Position numbers and translations under genes: made by a program. The notes beneath the pieces are model-generated. The model ran no database searches and had not been told where the DNA came from. It saw only the letters and a program-made list of their open reading frames with translations. Below, one piece after another: positions 11,012 through 20,285 of a stretch of DNA of 64,000 bases (its first letter is position 1; the number at the start of each line of letters is the position of its first letter). Origin of the DNA: Diplolepis rosae (lineage: Eukaryota > Arthropoda > Insecta > Hymenoptera > Diplolepididae); the NCBI GenBank assembly GCA_030998225.1, contig JAPYXD010000679.1, forward strand, positions 682,001-746,000, read 5' to 3'.

Positions 11012-13042
11012 ATGGGATTACGAGGCTTCCTTTTGGCACTGCTCACTTGCAACCTCATCTATATAACAACAGTCTACGCCATCATAGGATTCGATTGCGG
11101 TTCAAATCAATCAAATATTACGACATTATCTTTACTAGAGGTAGGAGAATGTGATCTACCTCGATCTCAAGTACATGTTGAAAGAACTTATATACAACTT
11201 TTACAATTAACTGGATTTTCAAATACAAAAGTAATACAATGCAAAATAGAAATTCGACGCGCTATCTCTCATTGTGGTATGCATTCTCACAGTTCCATAG
11301 TAGCAAATGGTCACAGTGAATATATACATGATGTTACACGATATCAATGTAATCAAATGCACACAATAGGAACATTTTTAGTAACCCCTTCTCTTCAGAT
11401 GTCAAAGTTAAAAGTAAACGAAACTTCATTTCATAGCGTTACTTTAGCAGGTTCTGTAACACCTAACGGAGACTGTACTGGTACACAATTTTCTGACCCA
11501 TATGGAACATGGAATAATGTCGTAGTCCAAGCAATATTCAAAATAACTTTACAAAAACATTACGCGACTATTCATCTAAATTCAAATAAAATTCAATTAG
11601 GATCTGGAATAATATGCACACTTTCAGACACATTCTGTACAGACGTAGAATATGGGCAAACATTATGGGATACATTACCTAATGACGTATGTAATTTTAA
11701 CAAATATGAAATTATTTATGAAGGACCAGCAAATAAAACATATGACAACACGACAGACAATTCTGAAACCTTTTATTCTTTAACGACTGAAGATATAACC
11801 TTCGTACTGGCTGAAAAAACAAGAAAACCAGTTTGCAGTTACGTTTTAATACAAACTGAGCATCCAAAATTATTAATTTTTTAAACCAGACCTGGGAATT
11901 CATTTTTAGAAAATAAACATTTAGAAGTTCAAAATATGGACATTTTCACATACGTCAATTCTAAATTTATATATGTAGAACGACACATACGCACTGAAGT
12001 AAATAGACTTTGTCACGATGTTCTTACTCAACGATGCATACTTGAACAGCAAGTTTTTAGAAATACATTAACCTTAGCAACCCAATCGCCAGACGAATTT
12101 GCATATCATTTAATGAAAGGCCCAGGATATATGTCAGTAATTGCAGGAGAAGTAGTACATATCGTAAAATGTATACCGGTTGAAGTAAAATATCGCAAAA
12201 CTGAAGAATGTTATCTACAACTACCAATATTTAGAGGAAAGCAATCCTTTTTCCTTTCTCCACGAACTCATATATTAACAAAATCAGGTATCCAAACAAA
12301 TTGCAATTCTTTCCTTTCACCAATGTACCTTTTTGGAGAAACCTGGTACAAATTACTTCCAAATCCTGTCGAATCCATAGCACCAACTACAGTAAAACCT
12401 CTCACAAAAGCAACCGGGAAATACACAAATCCTTCATCCTTAGCAACAAGTGGCATTTATTCTCAATCTGATCTTGATAAACTGCGAGATCATATTATGT
12501 TTCCAGCAGAAAAACCAATGATTCTAAATTCTTTAGCTAGAGAAATAACAGGACATCCAACTATTAATCAAGGAATATCATTAACGAATTTATTTAATGA
12601 AGATGTAATTGATAAAATTGCTGAATCCGCATGGGGTAGATTTTGGACAATTTTTACAAGTTTTGGAACTACTAGTGCAGGCCTAATTGGATTAATAATA
12701 ATAATTAGAGGGATTAAATTGATAGCTGATACCATTATTCATGGATATGCGCTACACAGATTATTTGGATGGTCTCTCCATCTACTAGGCGCCTTCTGGG
12801 ATTCGGTCACTAACCTCTTATTACACTTAGGTACCCATCGACCTCCTGGACCTCCTGCTGAGAGTCATCAAGAACTGCTAACAGCTTCAGCGCCACAAAG
12901 CTCAAAAGAGGCACCTAAAAGTCCTTCGTATTACGCAAATACTACTTCAGGTAAAGATCACAATAATACAAACACAACTCTTTATCCTCACTCTGAACTA
13001 AAAGAAGAACTTAGTAGAACCCACTACTCTATCCAAATCTAA
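11012..13042 (+). pseudogene. env: Envelope glycoprotein 1, chuvirus-like (one internal stop)
   Basis: A 676-codon frame from ATG 11012, broken by TAA at 11882-11884 (codon 291). The N-terminus is a signal peptide (MGLRGFLLALL..., about residues 1-23). The ectodomain is Cys-rich with several N-glycosylation sequons (NITT, NETS, NKTY). Near residues 553-571 is a transmembrane stretch (GLIGLIIIIRG), then a second hydrophobic helix, a Pro-rich tail and a long polar cytoplasmic end. The ectodomain (GECDLP, YIQLLQL, CGMHSH, then MKGPGYM and SGIYSQSDLDKLRDHIMFP) looks like glycoproteins of chuviruses and related negative-strand arthropod viruses, not like the F-type env usual in gypsy. It would mediate attachment and membrane fusion. 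Identity rests on recalled family resemblance. Confidence 0.72.
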
Positions 13043-13051
13043 CATCTTCAG
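13043..13051 (+). promoter_or_regulatory. 3' splice site before dsRBD gene 1
   Basis: CATCTTCAG ends at 13051, one base before ATG 13053, and the env1 stop is only 10 bp upstream, so translation probably depends on splicing. Confidence 0.55.
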
Positions 13052-13052
13052 A

Positions 13053-13790
13053 ATGTCGCATGTTCCTTTTACAACCTTACTAAACAAAATTATTCAACAA
13101 AGAGGAGATCCACCCCTCATTTATGAGATACTCATTGAACAAACCAATAATAATGAATGTCTATTTCACGTTAATTTACAATGTAAAAATTATATAATAA
13201 TGAATAGTGGCAAAGATAAAGAAAATGTAAAGCAAAAGGTAGCACAAAATTTATATAATGCCTTAATTAATGAATCAAAGGAAACAAATCAAAACGTCCA
13301 ACCAAACTCTATTAGTAAAAATTGCAAAAAATTAAACGAAATTTGCACTGAAAATAAATTTGAGTATCCAAAATATACAGTATTACGATTAAAAACCTCA
13401 TCAAAAGACTCAACATACATAGCAATTTGTTTCATTAATAACATTAAACAAATAGGAATAGCAAACTCAATAAAAACAGCTAAGGATTTTGCTGCCATAA
13501 AAGTTATTAATTCTCTTTCGCATAAAGACGAGAAATGTGAACTACGTTAGATAAACTCACTAGAACATTTGCATGTAACAATTCAAGAATCATCTATAAA
13601 CGATCCAAAACCTTCAACGAGTAGCCAAATAACAAAACCTATTACTTCAAATAACAATCGTGAAAAAAATACAAATTCATATAAAATGAAAACAAATAAT
13701 AATCATACTGCATCATCTTTCTCTGCGAAAAGCTTTAAAAAATGTTTTAAATGCGGATATAGACCTCCCAACCAGTACAATAAATTCTAA
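13053..13790 (+). pseudogene. Double-stranded-RNA-binding protein 1 (two dsRBDs, one stop)
   Basis: A 245-codon frame with an internal TAG at 13548-13550. The first 165 residues hold two domains with the dsRBD pattern. One is at about residues 5-72 (LLNKIIQQRGDPPLIYEI ... VKQKVAQNLYNAL); the other is at about 89-154 (LNEICTENKFEYPKYTV ... AKDFAAIKVINSL). After the stop the same frame continues as a Ser/Thr/Asn-rich linker and the start of a zinc knuckle (KKCFKCG) that lacks its second half. Such proteins bind dsRNA without sequence preference; viral ones often suppress RNA interference. The neighbouring genes at 13897 and 17922 share the dsRBD-plus-knuckle layout, which points to duplication inside the element. 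Confidence 0.68.
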
Positions 13791-13896
13791 TATAAACATT
13801 CCATACCGATTCAGGAAATCAACTGCAATCGAGCATTACTACGACGAGCCTACACACGTACCAAGTTACCCAAAAAAGAAATACAGAACAGACTCC

Positions 13897-14412
13897 ATGG
13901 GATTTTTAAATCATGTAGAAATTTTAAGAATCTTCACGATAAAATATGGACTGCCGTTACCGCAATATACAGTCTATCCTGATCCGAATTCGAAAACAAA
14001 CTCATTTTTTCTCGCACAAATTAATATAAATGAACATTTCGTTATACAAGCCGGCCCTACTAGTGAATTAGCAGAAAATAGAGCAGCTTTAAAATTATTA
14101 TTGCTACTAATAAGATCATACGATCTCTGCGACGAAAAATTTTATAATAATGATGATAAAAAAAGGCAAAAAACCAAAAATCAAAGTATTCAAACCGATC
14201 CAAGACCAAAATTAATACCTTGGGAAAATTCCTGTAGATTTTGTAACACTCAAATGCATGCTACAAAAGAGTGCCGTAGACGAAATATTTTTAAAGTAGA
14301 CAAATCAACCCAATTTCCCCCTCCAGTTCCACCAAGAAACTCCTCAACATTTAGTAGACTTTTTTCCCCTTTTCTCCAAAAAACTTCTAGACCTAAATCC
14401 AACCATATGTAA
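13897..14412 (+). CDS. Double-stranded-RNA-binding protein 2 with zinc knuckle
   Basis: Intact 171-residue ORF. Residues 5-70 fit a dsRBD (EILRIFTIKYGLPLPQYTV, AQININ, then AENRAALKLLLLL). A CCHC zinc knuckle follows (C113, C116, H121, C126), then a Pro-rich stretch (PPPVPPR, 141-147) and a basic C-terminus. The basic KKxAK patch of strong dsRNA binders is replaced by TSELAENRAA, so affinity may be low. ATG 13897 is preceded by a CAG at 13812-13814 after a pyrimidine-containing run, with no ATG between, compatible with a spliced mRNA. A role in RNA binding or silencing suppression is inferred. Confidence 0.62.
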   Translation: MGFLNHVEILRIFTIKYGLPLPQYTVYPDPNSKTNSFFLAQININEHFVIQAGPTSELAENRAALKLLLLLIRSYDLCDEKFYNNDDKKRQKTKNQSIQTDPRPKLIPWENSCRFCNTQMHATKECRRRNIFKVDKSTQFPPPVPPRNSSTFSRLFSPFLQKTSRPKSNHM

Positions 14413-14442
14413 ACATCCTATTTTATCCAATATTAATCCTAC

Positions 14443-14455
14443 TTTTCTTTTTCAG
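14443..14455 (+). promoter_or_regulatory. 3' splice site before env2
   Basis: A strong polypyrimidine tract ending in CAG (TTTTCTTTTTCAG) at 14455, 16 bp before ATG 14472. It is the best acceptor match in the element. Confidence 0.7.
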
Positions 14456-14471
14456 CCTTCCGAGAAGCCTA

Positions 14472-16244
14472 ATGAATTTCCTTAATCAACTAGCATCCAG
14501 AGTGTATTTAATTTTAATTCCACTCCTTTTCTCCAAAGCAGAAAAATACTTCATAGACTCACAATTTTCTCATTCTTCAGGGATTTATTTTGAACCAATT
14601 TCAAAAGTTCGTCTTTTTTCTGAAAAATATCATTTTATATCTTATATCGATATCTTTCAGCCAGACGTACTTAAATACAAAATAATAGATTTCTCACATA
14701 AATTATATGAATATTGCATACTCTCAAATATTGCCAATAATTGTAATTTATACGATCATCAGACACAACTTGATTTTATAGAACAACGCATCAACTATTT
14801 TCTTGAAGAAATATCATTTATATCTAGACAAGCTCGTAATATCACGAATATTTCTAACACTAATGATCCATTCTTGCAACAGATACAAAAAGTACTTTTA
14901 GAATTAAGAATGAGAAATGAAACCTCCCTTTACTGGCCCAAAGAAAATTTATTTCTACTTCCTAATCCATATTTCCAAAAAGTTACAAATCTTTCTTCAA
15001 AACTTGACAACATTATGACCTAGAAAAAATGGCATAATTCTCAAAAAGATCCAAATATTCACCTATATCGAATATTAGCAGCAAATTGGCTTAAAGACCT
15101 GCATGAAATTTCTCAATCTTTTCTTTTACTCCTTGACCAACTTACAGAAGCTATTACCCATGCCGCAACTAATTTATGGCACCCTATGCTACTTCCTGAT
15201 ACCTTCTTAGACTTCAAATCCAACAAAGAAGACCCACACCTTTCAACATCCCTTTTTTCTATTGTCCTTCCATTTTCTAAAATACAATACTTCTTATTCG
15301 ATAAGTACTTGATTTTTATTATGACTATACCAATCCCATCTGCTGAAGAATTTCAATTATTTAAACCACATCCAATTCCAATACATCTCGATTTTAATAC
15401 TGACGCAATTTCCTCTATTTACATAAAACCTCAAAATTCTTATCTCGCTATTTCTTCAAATAACCAATCATACTTTATAACAAATGAAAATTTCCTCAAT
15501 GCATGTTATCAAAATGGATTCCAAACATTTTGTCACCCACCAAGATCTATATCTAACATCGATAACAATCCTATTTGTGAAACATCAATGTTTCTAAATT
15601 CTCAACCATACAAGTGTAAAATATTCATCAGTTTTAGTGAATATCCCTTTCTAACACCATTGCAATTTCATCATGGATGGCTATACTCAACAATTTTCCC
15701 CCGACAAATTTTCTTATCATGTCGAAAAAACTCTAAACACTCCAAGGAATAGGAATTTTGCAAACAAAATCAGGTTGCAATCTAGATTCATCAACTCCAT
15801 ATTACCATCTTCAAAACCATTTGAATATAATGGATAATTCAATTCCAGTCAGCAAATCAACTACTTCCCTTGCTATAATTTCACCATTTTTATATAATAT
15901 TTCCATTCAAGAGCCTCACTTACTAAAAAAGGTATTACTTCTTCTTCAGAAAAAAGAAGACATGCCATTATCAATCTTCGAAAACCATGTCTTTATCCTT
16001 ACAAAATATGCAAAAATTCAAAAAAATCATTCCATCAATTTTTATTTCTAGTGCACATAAATTAACATTAGCACTAATCTTTATCACTTTACTTATGATT
16101 ACAATTTTAGGATTATTACTATTGAAAATTCAAAAAATATCTAAAAAAATAAACAAAACGCCAACACGTATAGAACTTATACAAAAAACTCCTTTAAGCT
16201 CAGTGACAAAACCTTTACTGACCGACTTGACGTTTAACTTTTGA
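14472..16244 (+). pseudogene. env: Envelope 2, baculovirus-F/errantivirus-like (stop and frameshifts)
   Basis: A second, unrelated envelope frame. It starts with a signal-peptide-like segment (RVYLILIPLLF) followed by SGIYFEP and IDIFQ, features seen near the N-terminus of insect gypsy F-like envelopes. TAG at 15021-15023 interrupts it; the same frame reopens and runs to 15752, including a HAATNLWHPMLLP segment of the type that follows the fusion peptide in F proteins. A shift near 15725-15750 moves the GIGILQTKSGC motif into another frame, and a second shift near 15990 returns to the first frame, where a transmembrane helix lies (LALIFITLLMITILGLLLL, about 16065-16125). Family assignment rests on motif order. 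Confidence 0.66.
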
Positions 16245-16581
16245 CCTTTCCTTTATTCCATCTTTCACCCTTTTCTTTAATAGACTTTAAGTCAATTCAC
16301 AAAATTTTTCAGATACAGGTACATTCCGTCCTTACCTTTCTCAAAACCACATGCATGAACGTCCTATACCGTCAGAAGGACAGTTTTTGTACCCACGTCT
16401 TTAATGTTTCTTACTAAAGGAAAAACAAACTCTAATATAAAAGTTGTTTTTCTGACGGAAAGTAAAATACCTTTAGCAAAATCTTTTACCTTGCATGATT
16501 AGAAAATATATTTAAAAAGTTATTTTTCAATCTCCTTATCAGACCTTAATAAAATAAATCTATTCAAACAATTTGTAGAAA
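16245..16581 (+). other. Pyrimidine-rich spacer with splice signals
   Basis: No ORF. The stretch holds TTTTTCAG near 16306-16313, closely followed by CAGGTACA, and ends in ATTTGTAG (16571-16578), three bases before ATG 16582. It reads like an intron leading to the next gene. Confidence 0.45.
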
Positions 16582-16989
16582 ATGATACCAACTCCAAGTG
16601 AACCTATTGTTAACCATCTTGGACCAGTAGACGGTGTATGTCCGCAAGACTATCCGATAGCATACGCGCACTTATTACAGAGTTATTGCTTCGAATTAGA
16701 ACCCTCAACATTGTTTTTATATTATAATCACCGAACCACAAAAAGATATTGCCAATTCTGTTTCGAGAAATTAGATCAAGAAACTCAAAATAACTGTGAA
16801 TTTTTTACTTCATGGCATTCCATTTGTAAATTGGAATGCATATATATGAATTGTTACGGCTGTCAAGAACTATTAATTACTCCGCGAAAAAAAGCAGCTG
16901 ATTGTAGAGAATGTATCGAACAATATTTAAATTATAAATTCGAAATTAGCCAAGGAAACGAAATTCAAGTAGAAAATACCCCTGCATGA
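16582..16989 (+). CDS. Cysteine-rich putative zinc-binding protein 1
   Basis: Intact 135-residue ORF with no family I recognise. Cysteines form C57-x2-C60, C72, C82, C86, C91-x2-C94 and C108-x2-C111, enough for two zinc sites. The next gene has the same layout, including exactly 13 residues between its last two CxxC pairs, so the two are paralogues. The N-terminus is Pro-rich and there is no signal peptide or membrane segment, so a cytosolic or nuclear protein is likely. A CAG/TAG acceptor just upstream suggests expression from a spliced mRNA. It could be a regulatory or host-interaction factor. Confidence 0.62.
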   Translation: MIPTPSEPIVNHLGPVDGVCPQDYPIAYAHLLQSYCFELEPSTLFLYYNHRTTKRYCQFCFEKLDQETQNNCEFFTSWHSICKLECIYMNCYGCQELLITPRKKAADCRECIEQYLNYKFEISQGNEIQVENTPA

Positions 16990-17112
16990 TTATACGTATC
17001 TACCTTCCACGCATGTAATCACGCATGAAAAATTTTGTTAAATTTAATAAAATCCTTAATACTAAAAAATTGTAAATTTTGCAAATATTTCAAATTCCTT
17101 AAATATTGTAAA

Positions 17113-17124
17113 TTTCTCCAACAG
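17113..17124 (+). promoter_or_regulatory. 3' splice site before cysteine-rich gene 2
   Basis: TTCTCCAACAG ends at 17124, four bases before ATG 17129. Confidence 0.55.
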
Positions 17125-17128
17125 AAAA

Positions 17129-17557
17129 ATGCTGCCCCAAGAAATCGAAACAATCGAAGCAGAAGAAGTTCGAGCAAGCGAGCAGGATGTTCAGCCATAT
17201 TTTGAAAATCAATTATGGTCAGAATACTGCTGCACAACCCTGGTCGAGAATTTTTACATGAATGTTCTCGAAAAAAAACTTGTTTGCGAGGATTGTTGGA
17301 TGACAGAACTCAGCTTTTTCGAAACCGAAGTAACATTACCCGTCCGAATAGACCACATAGTTACTAAAGACTTATATTGTACATTAAAACTATCTAGCCT
17401 CGACTGCTCCATTTGCAATACACAAATTTTTTACATGCGGCAAAGAGCAGATTTATGTGTAACTTGTGCCGAACGTATAATTCATTTATACCAACAAGAA
17501 GCACTGTATAACGACGTCGATTCCGAAGCATCGACTATTATTTATAACGACGAATAA
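17129..17557 (+). CDS. Cysteine-rich putative zinc-binding protein 2
   Basis: Intact 142-residue ORF, paralogue of the preceding gene. C53-x2-C56, C84, C93-x2-C96 and C110-x2-C113 keep the spacing of the other protein (27 versus 25 residues to the single Cys; 13 residues between the last pairs in both). Outside the cysteines the sequences differ strongly, so the duplication is old while the fold has apparently been kept. Both ends are acidic (IEAEEVRASEQD; DVDSEAS). No known family could be named. Confidence 0.62.
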   Translation: MLPQEIETIEAEEVRASEQDVQPYFENQLWSEYCCTTLVENFYMNVLEKKLVCEDCWMTELSFFETEVTLPVRIDHIVTKDLYCTLKLSSLDCSICNTQIFYMRQRADLCVTCAERIIHLYQQEALYNDVDSEASTIIYNDE

Positions 17558-17898
17558 AAATAATAAATCAAAACATATTTTTTTATTATTCTTTTTTCTA
17601 AATATAAACAATATCTATTAGTAACTTTTGTTAAAAAATTTTCCCTTTTAATTTTTTATTCGTTGTTTAAAATCATATTTCATATACACCACTACTTCTT
17701 CCTTAACCGCTATAATGTAACGACAAACCTTAATAAATTAAAATATTCTTAAAAACGGACAACTGTTTTCTCTGCATGAAATATCTCTTTGAGTTAGGAA
17801 ACGCGGAAAGTGAATATATCAACAAACACAAAATTATTACAAAAAAAAAACTAACTAACTTTAGAATTTCAATAAATTCAATCATCAACTCAAACAGG
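17558..17898 (+). other. Spacer, no gene seen
   Basis: AT-rich sequence between two accessory ORFs with no supportable coding frame. Probably intronic or untranslated. Confidence 0.4.
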
Positions 17899-17912
17899 TA
17901 ATTCTTTTGCAG
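17899..17912 (+). promoter_or_regulatory. 3' splice site before dsRBD gene 3
   Basis: TAATTCTTTTGCAG ends at 17912, nine bases before ATG 17922. It decides the start: a longer frame from a TTG at 17907 would begin inside the acceptor. Confidence 0.65.
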
Positions 17913-17921
17913 ATCAAAACA

Positions 17922-18371
17922 ATGGCCTTGCAGACAAGAGACCTATCGAAAGGCACTGCTGTACAAGTTTTAAACGAGATAAGCATTGAGTATGATTTCT
18001 CCGAACCCTCATATACTGTAAAATCGCTTGGAAAACACCAAGAACTGCCACCGTTCCAAGCAACTTGCGAAATTTTTAAAAATAAAATAACTTTTTCTTG
18101 TATTGGGGAACCAGCCCCTCAAAAAAAGTCTGCAAAGCAAAATGCAGCATCTAAACTCTTGGAAATGCTTTCCACAAGATATGTACTTTTAGAAGAAATG
18201 AAAGAAAAAAGCTTAATCCCAGAAACGAGAATTTTCAAAATAAGTGATGAAATCAGTAAAGAAACCTTGCAAAAATGGACCAACTCTTGTGAAAGGTGTT
18301 TTCAAAGAGGGCATTTAGCTCATAACTGCCGCAACCCTTTACGTAATAGAAAATATAAAAATAATTCTTGA
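17922..18371 (+). CDS. Double-stranded-RNA-binding protein 3 with zinc knuckle
   Basis: Intact 149-residue ORF, the clearest dsRBD in the window. Residues 11-83 run from the VQVLNEI helix through EPSYTV, CEIF and FSCIGEP to KKSAKQNAASKLLEML; the KKxAKxxAA signature at 68-76 carries the basic residues that contact dsRNA. A CCHC knuckle follows (C123, C126, H131, C136; CERCFQRGHLAHNC) and a basic tail. A start at 17922, after the splice acceptor, is preferred. It is likely a nucleic-acid-binding accessory protein. Suppression of host RNA silencing is the obvious hypothesis; RNA packaging is an alternative because of the Gag-like knuckle. Confidence 0.78.
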   Translation: MALQTRDLSKGTAVQVLNEISIEYDFSEPSYTVKSLGKHQELPPFQATCEIFKNKITFSCIGEPAPQKKSAKQNAASKLLEMLSTRYVLLEEMKEKSLIPETRIFKISDEISKETLQKWTNSCERCFQRGHLAHNCRNPLRNRKYKNNS

Positions 18372-18771
18372 AAAAAAAAATAAATAAAAAAAATTTTTTT
18401 TACGTTTAATATTATGGCATGATATAATTTACGAATATGAAATAAAAATTATTGATGTATTTAGTTATTAACAAAAAAATCATATGTAACCTTATGTTAA
18501 GTTCATACTATTTCAAAAAACTATGTAATTATTTATAACAAAAAATTATTATATTAAGATAATATAAATTTTAATGACATCCAAAAAGAAATGGTCGATA
18601 TTGAAATGTATCAAATAGTAGAATACAAATTGTAAAACAGACGCAGAAATGAATGTTATATTTTGTTACTATATCAGAAAAAGAATTTGAATGTATCGCT
18701 TCAAAAACATTAACGAATGTATTCTTCTTCCGAAGATTCGATCGCGGATGCTTCACCCCCGCGCTCGAACT
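18372..18771 (+). other. 3' untranslated region of the giant element
   Basis: AT-rich, no coding frame, leading to the polypurine tract. Confidence 0.55.
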
Positions 18772-18782
18772 AGGGGGGGAGG
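18772..18782 (+). promoter_or_regulatory. Polypurine tract
   Basis: A purine run (A, seven G, A, two G) directly before the LTR start TGTCACG, the plus-strand DNA primer of LTR elements. Confidence 0.85.
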
Positions 18783-19284
18783 TGTCACGTCCCGCGACGC
18801 ATTCGAATGTACTATAGGCACAGGCTAGGTCTAGAGAGAAATCTGGGGAAATTACTAAAAGAGAGAGAAAACCACCTATTGAAAAGAGAGGTATAACTAC
18901 GTCACACGCAGCGGGAGACTGCGCAACGCGTGACGTCACCAAAAAATATAATATAAAAAGGACACACCGCCAAGGGAAAACTAGTCTTGTGAGCAGTATT
19001 TAAGTGCGGGATTTTCTAAAAAACTAAAAGGGATTCTCAGCGTGAGACAATTATACCGTGCAGTTTGACAGTGTAAAGACCCGAGAGTCATAAATTTACC
19101 GTGGTCCGTTTTTCAATCCTTGAAAGGATCCTAGACTCAGTGCCAAAAAGAGTGAATAGTTGTTGTGTCCTTGTCACACCTGTGGATATTCACTCCTTCG
19201 CAGTCACACCTGTGGGAATCGCATCGCAGTCATACCTGTGAGGAACATTTAAATAAACAAAGGGAAATCATAAAGGTACCGAAC

Positions 19285-19372
<88 letters not shown>

Positions 19373-19598
19373 TGTCTCTTTCCAACCAACCAGCCTGTGC
19401 CTCCAATTATAAATCAATTGTATCGACAATTAAATATTTTCAATTTATAATTATTTTAATAAATTCAATTTTTATTATTTGATAATCATTGTGTCTTTTC
19501 ATTGACTTATCCTCATCCCTAAGCGAGGATCATTCGATCCTAACTTAAAACGAGGAATCTTCGATCAAAGTAAGTATTTACGTACTTGTGACGTAACA
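18783..19598 (+). repeat. 3' LTR of the giant family A element (816 bp)
   Basis: Begins TGTCACGTCCCGCGACG and ends GTGACGTAACA, like the LTR at 3095-3944. U3 differs, while R/U5 (around 19380-19598) is highly similar. GTAAGT at 19570-19575 is a perfect splice donor in U5. The right edge is confirmed by the flanking repeat. Confidence 0.9.
19289..19370 (+). repeat. (CT)n(AT)n microsatellite inside the LTR
   Basis: About 48 bp of CT followed by about 35 bp of AT. The same LTR position in the minus copy has only a short interrupted CT run, so this tract expanded in this copy. Confidence 0.9.
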
Positions 19599-20285
19599 TA
19601 TGTGAGATACAAAAAAAACGTTTGGATGGAAAATTGTTTGCCTGAATGAAGTCTACAAATTCTCATTTAGATATTTCGGGACAGTATGTATATTTTATGT
19701 TTTGATTTTTGATATTAAAAAAATTCGATTTTTTTCACCAAAATATGTGAGATACGAAATAGGCGTTGTTCTGTTTTTTCTTTTTGAGAGATTTGGAAGA
19801 AGATAAATTATTTTAATCATGTAATTTATTAAAAAGTTACTGAAATGTATACAGAAAATCGAGCGCGAAGCGCGAGCGCCATGATGAGAATGTGTTCCTT
19901 AAGGCTGATAGAGCCTTAAGTAAATTGAATTTCCTGTTTCACTTAAACTGAAAAAGAAACTTAGTGAATTTGAGAAAATGACTAATTTACATCATCTTTA
20001 ATATCATTAAATTTGTTTGAGCTTCAGTATTAAATTATAAGAGATTGAATTTCCTGTTTCACTCAAACTGAAAAAGAAACTTAGTGAATTTGAGAAAATT
20101 ACCAATTTACATTATCTTTAATATCATTAAATTGGTTTGAGCTTCAGTATTAAATTATAAGAAATAAACTTAAACGTATGCGAAGAGCACAAGAACAAGC
20201 GCGAAGCGCGAGGTCCAGAAAGAACGTAGCGCGAAGCGCGCGATGAGAATGTGCCCGCGAAGCGGGCACATTTTTTCTATATACT
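19599..20285 (+). repeat. Interspersed repeat copy A with GAA-loop hairpins
   Basis: No gene. It starts with diverged 155-bp-type units (ATATGTGAGATAC motifs) and continues with hairpins GCGCGAAGCGC near 19870, 20200 and 20230 and the perfect 8-bp-stem hairpin GTGCCCGC-GAA-GCGGGCAC at 20251-20269 followed by six T. The same order recurs at 25720-26680. Confidence 0.7.
19924..20163 (+). repeat. Two 120-bp tandem repeats
   Basis: ATTGAATTTCCTGTTTCACT starts at 19924 and again at 20044. The two units differ at only a few positions. Confidence 0.9.

Larger units (their letters stand above)
3945..19598 (+). mobile_element. Giant complex Ty3/gypsy endogenous retrovirus, family A plus copy
   Basis: A 15.65-kb plus-strand element: partial gag, protease-RT-RNase H-integrase, then about 8 kb with at least eight extra reading frames, a polypurine tract and a 3' LTR. 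Its 5' LTR, leader and first ~70 gag codons are cut off by the minus-strand copy at 3944 and should lie left of the window. Usual insect gypsy elements are 5-9 kb with at most one env. The right flank (TATGTGAGATAC) matches a repeat unit seen uninterrupted at 19740, 25826, 25981 and 26138, which fixes the right end. gag, pol and both env genes carry lesions; four downstream accessory ORFs are open. Confidence 0.88.

Noticed and set aside
19289..19370. Short tandem repeats as a CRISPR array
   Set aside because: Simple microsatellite; no spaced repeats or cas genes in a eukaryotic context.
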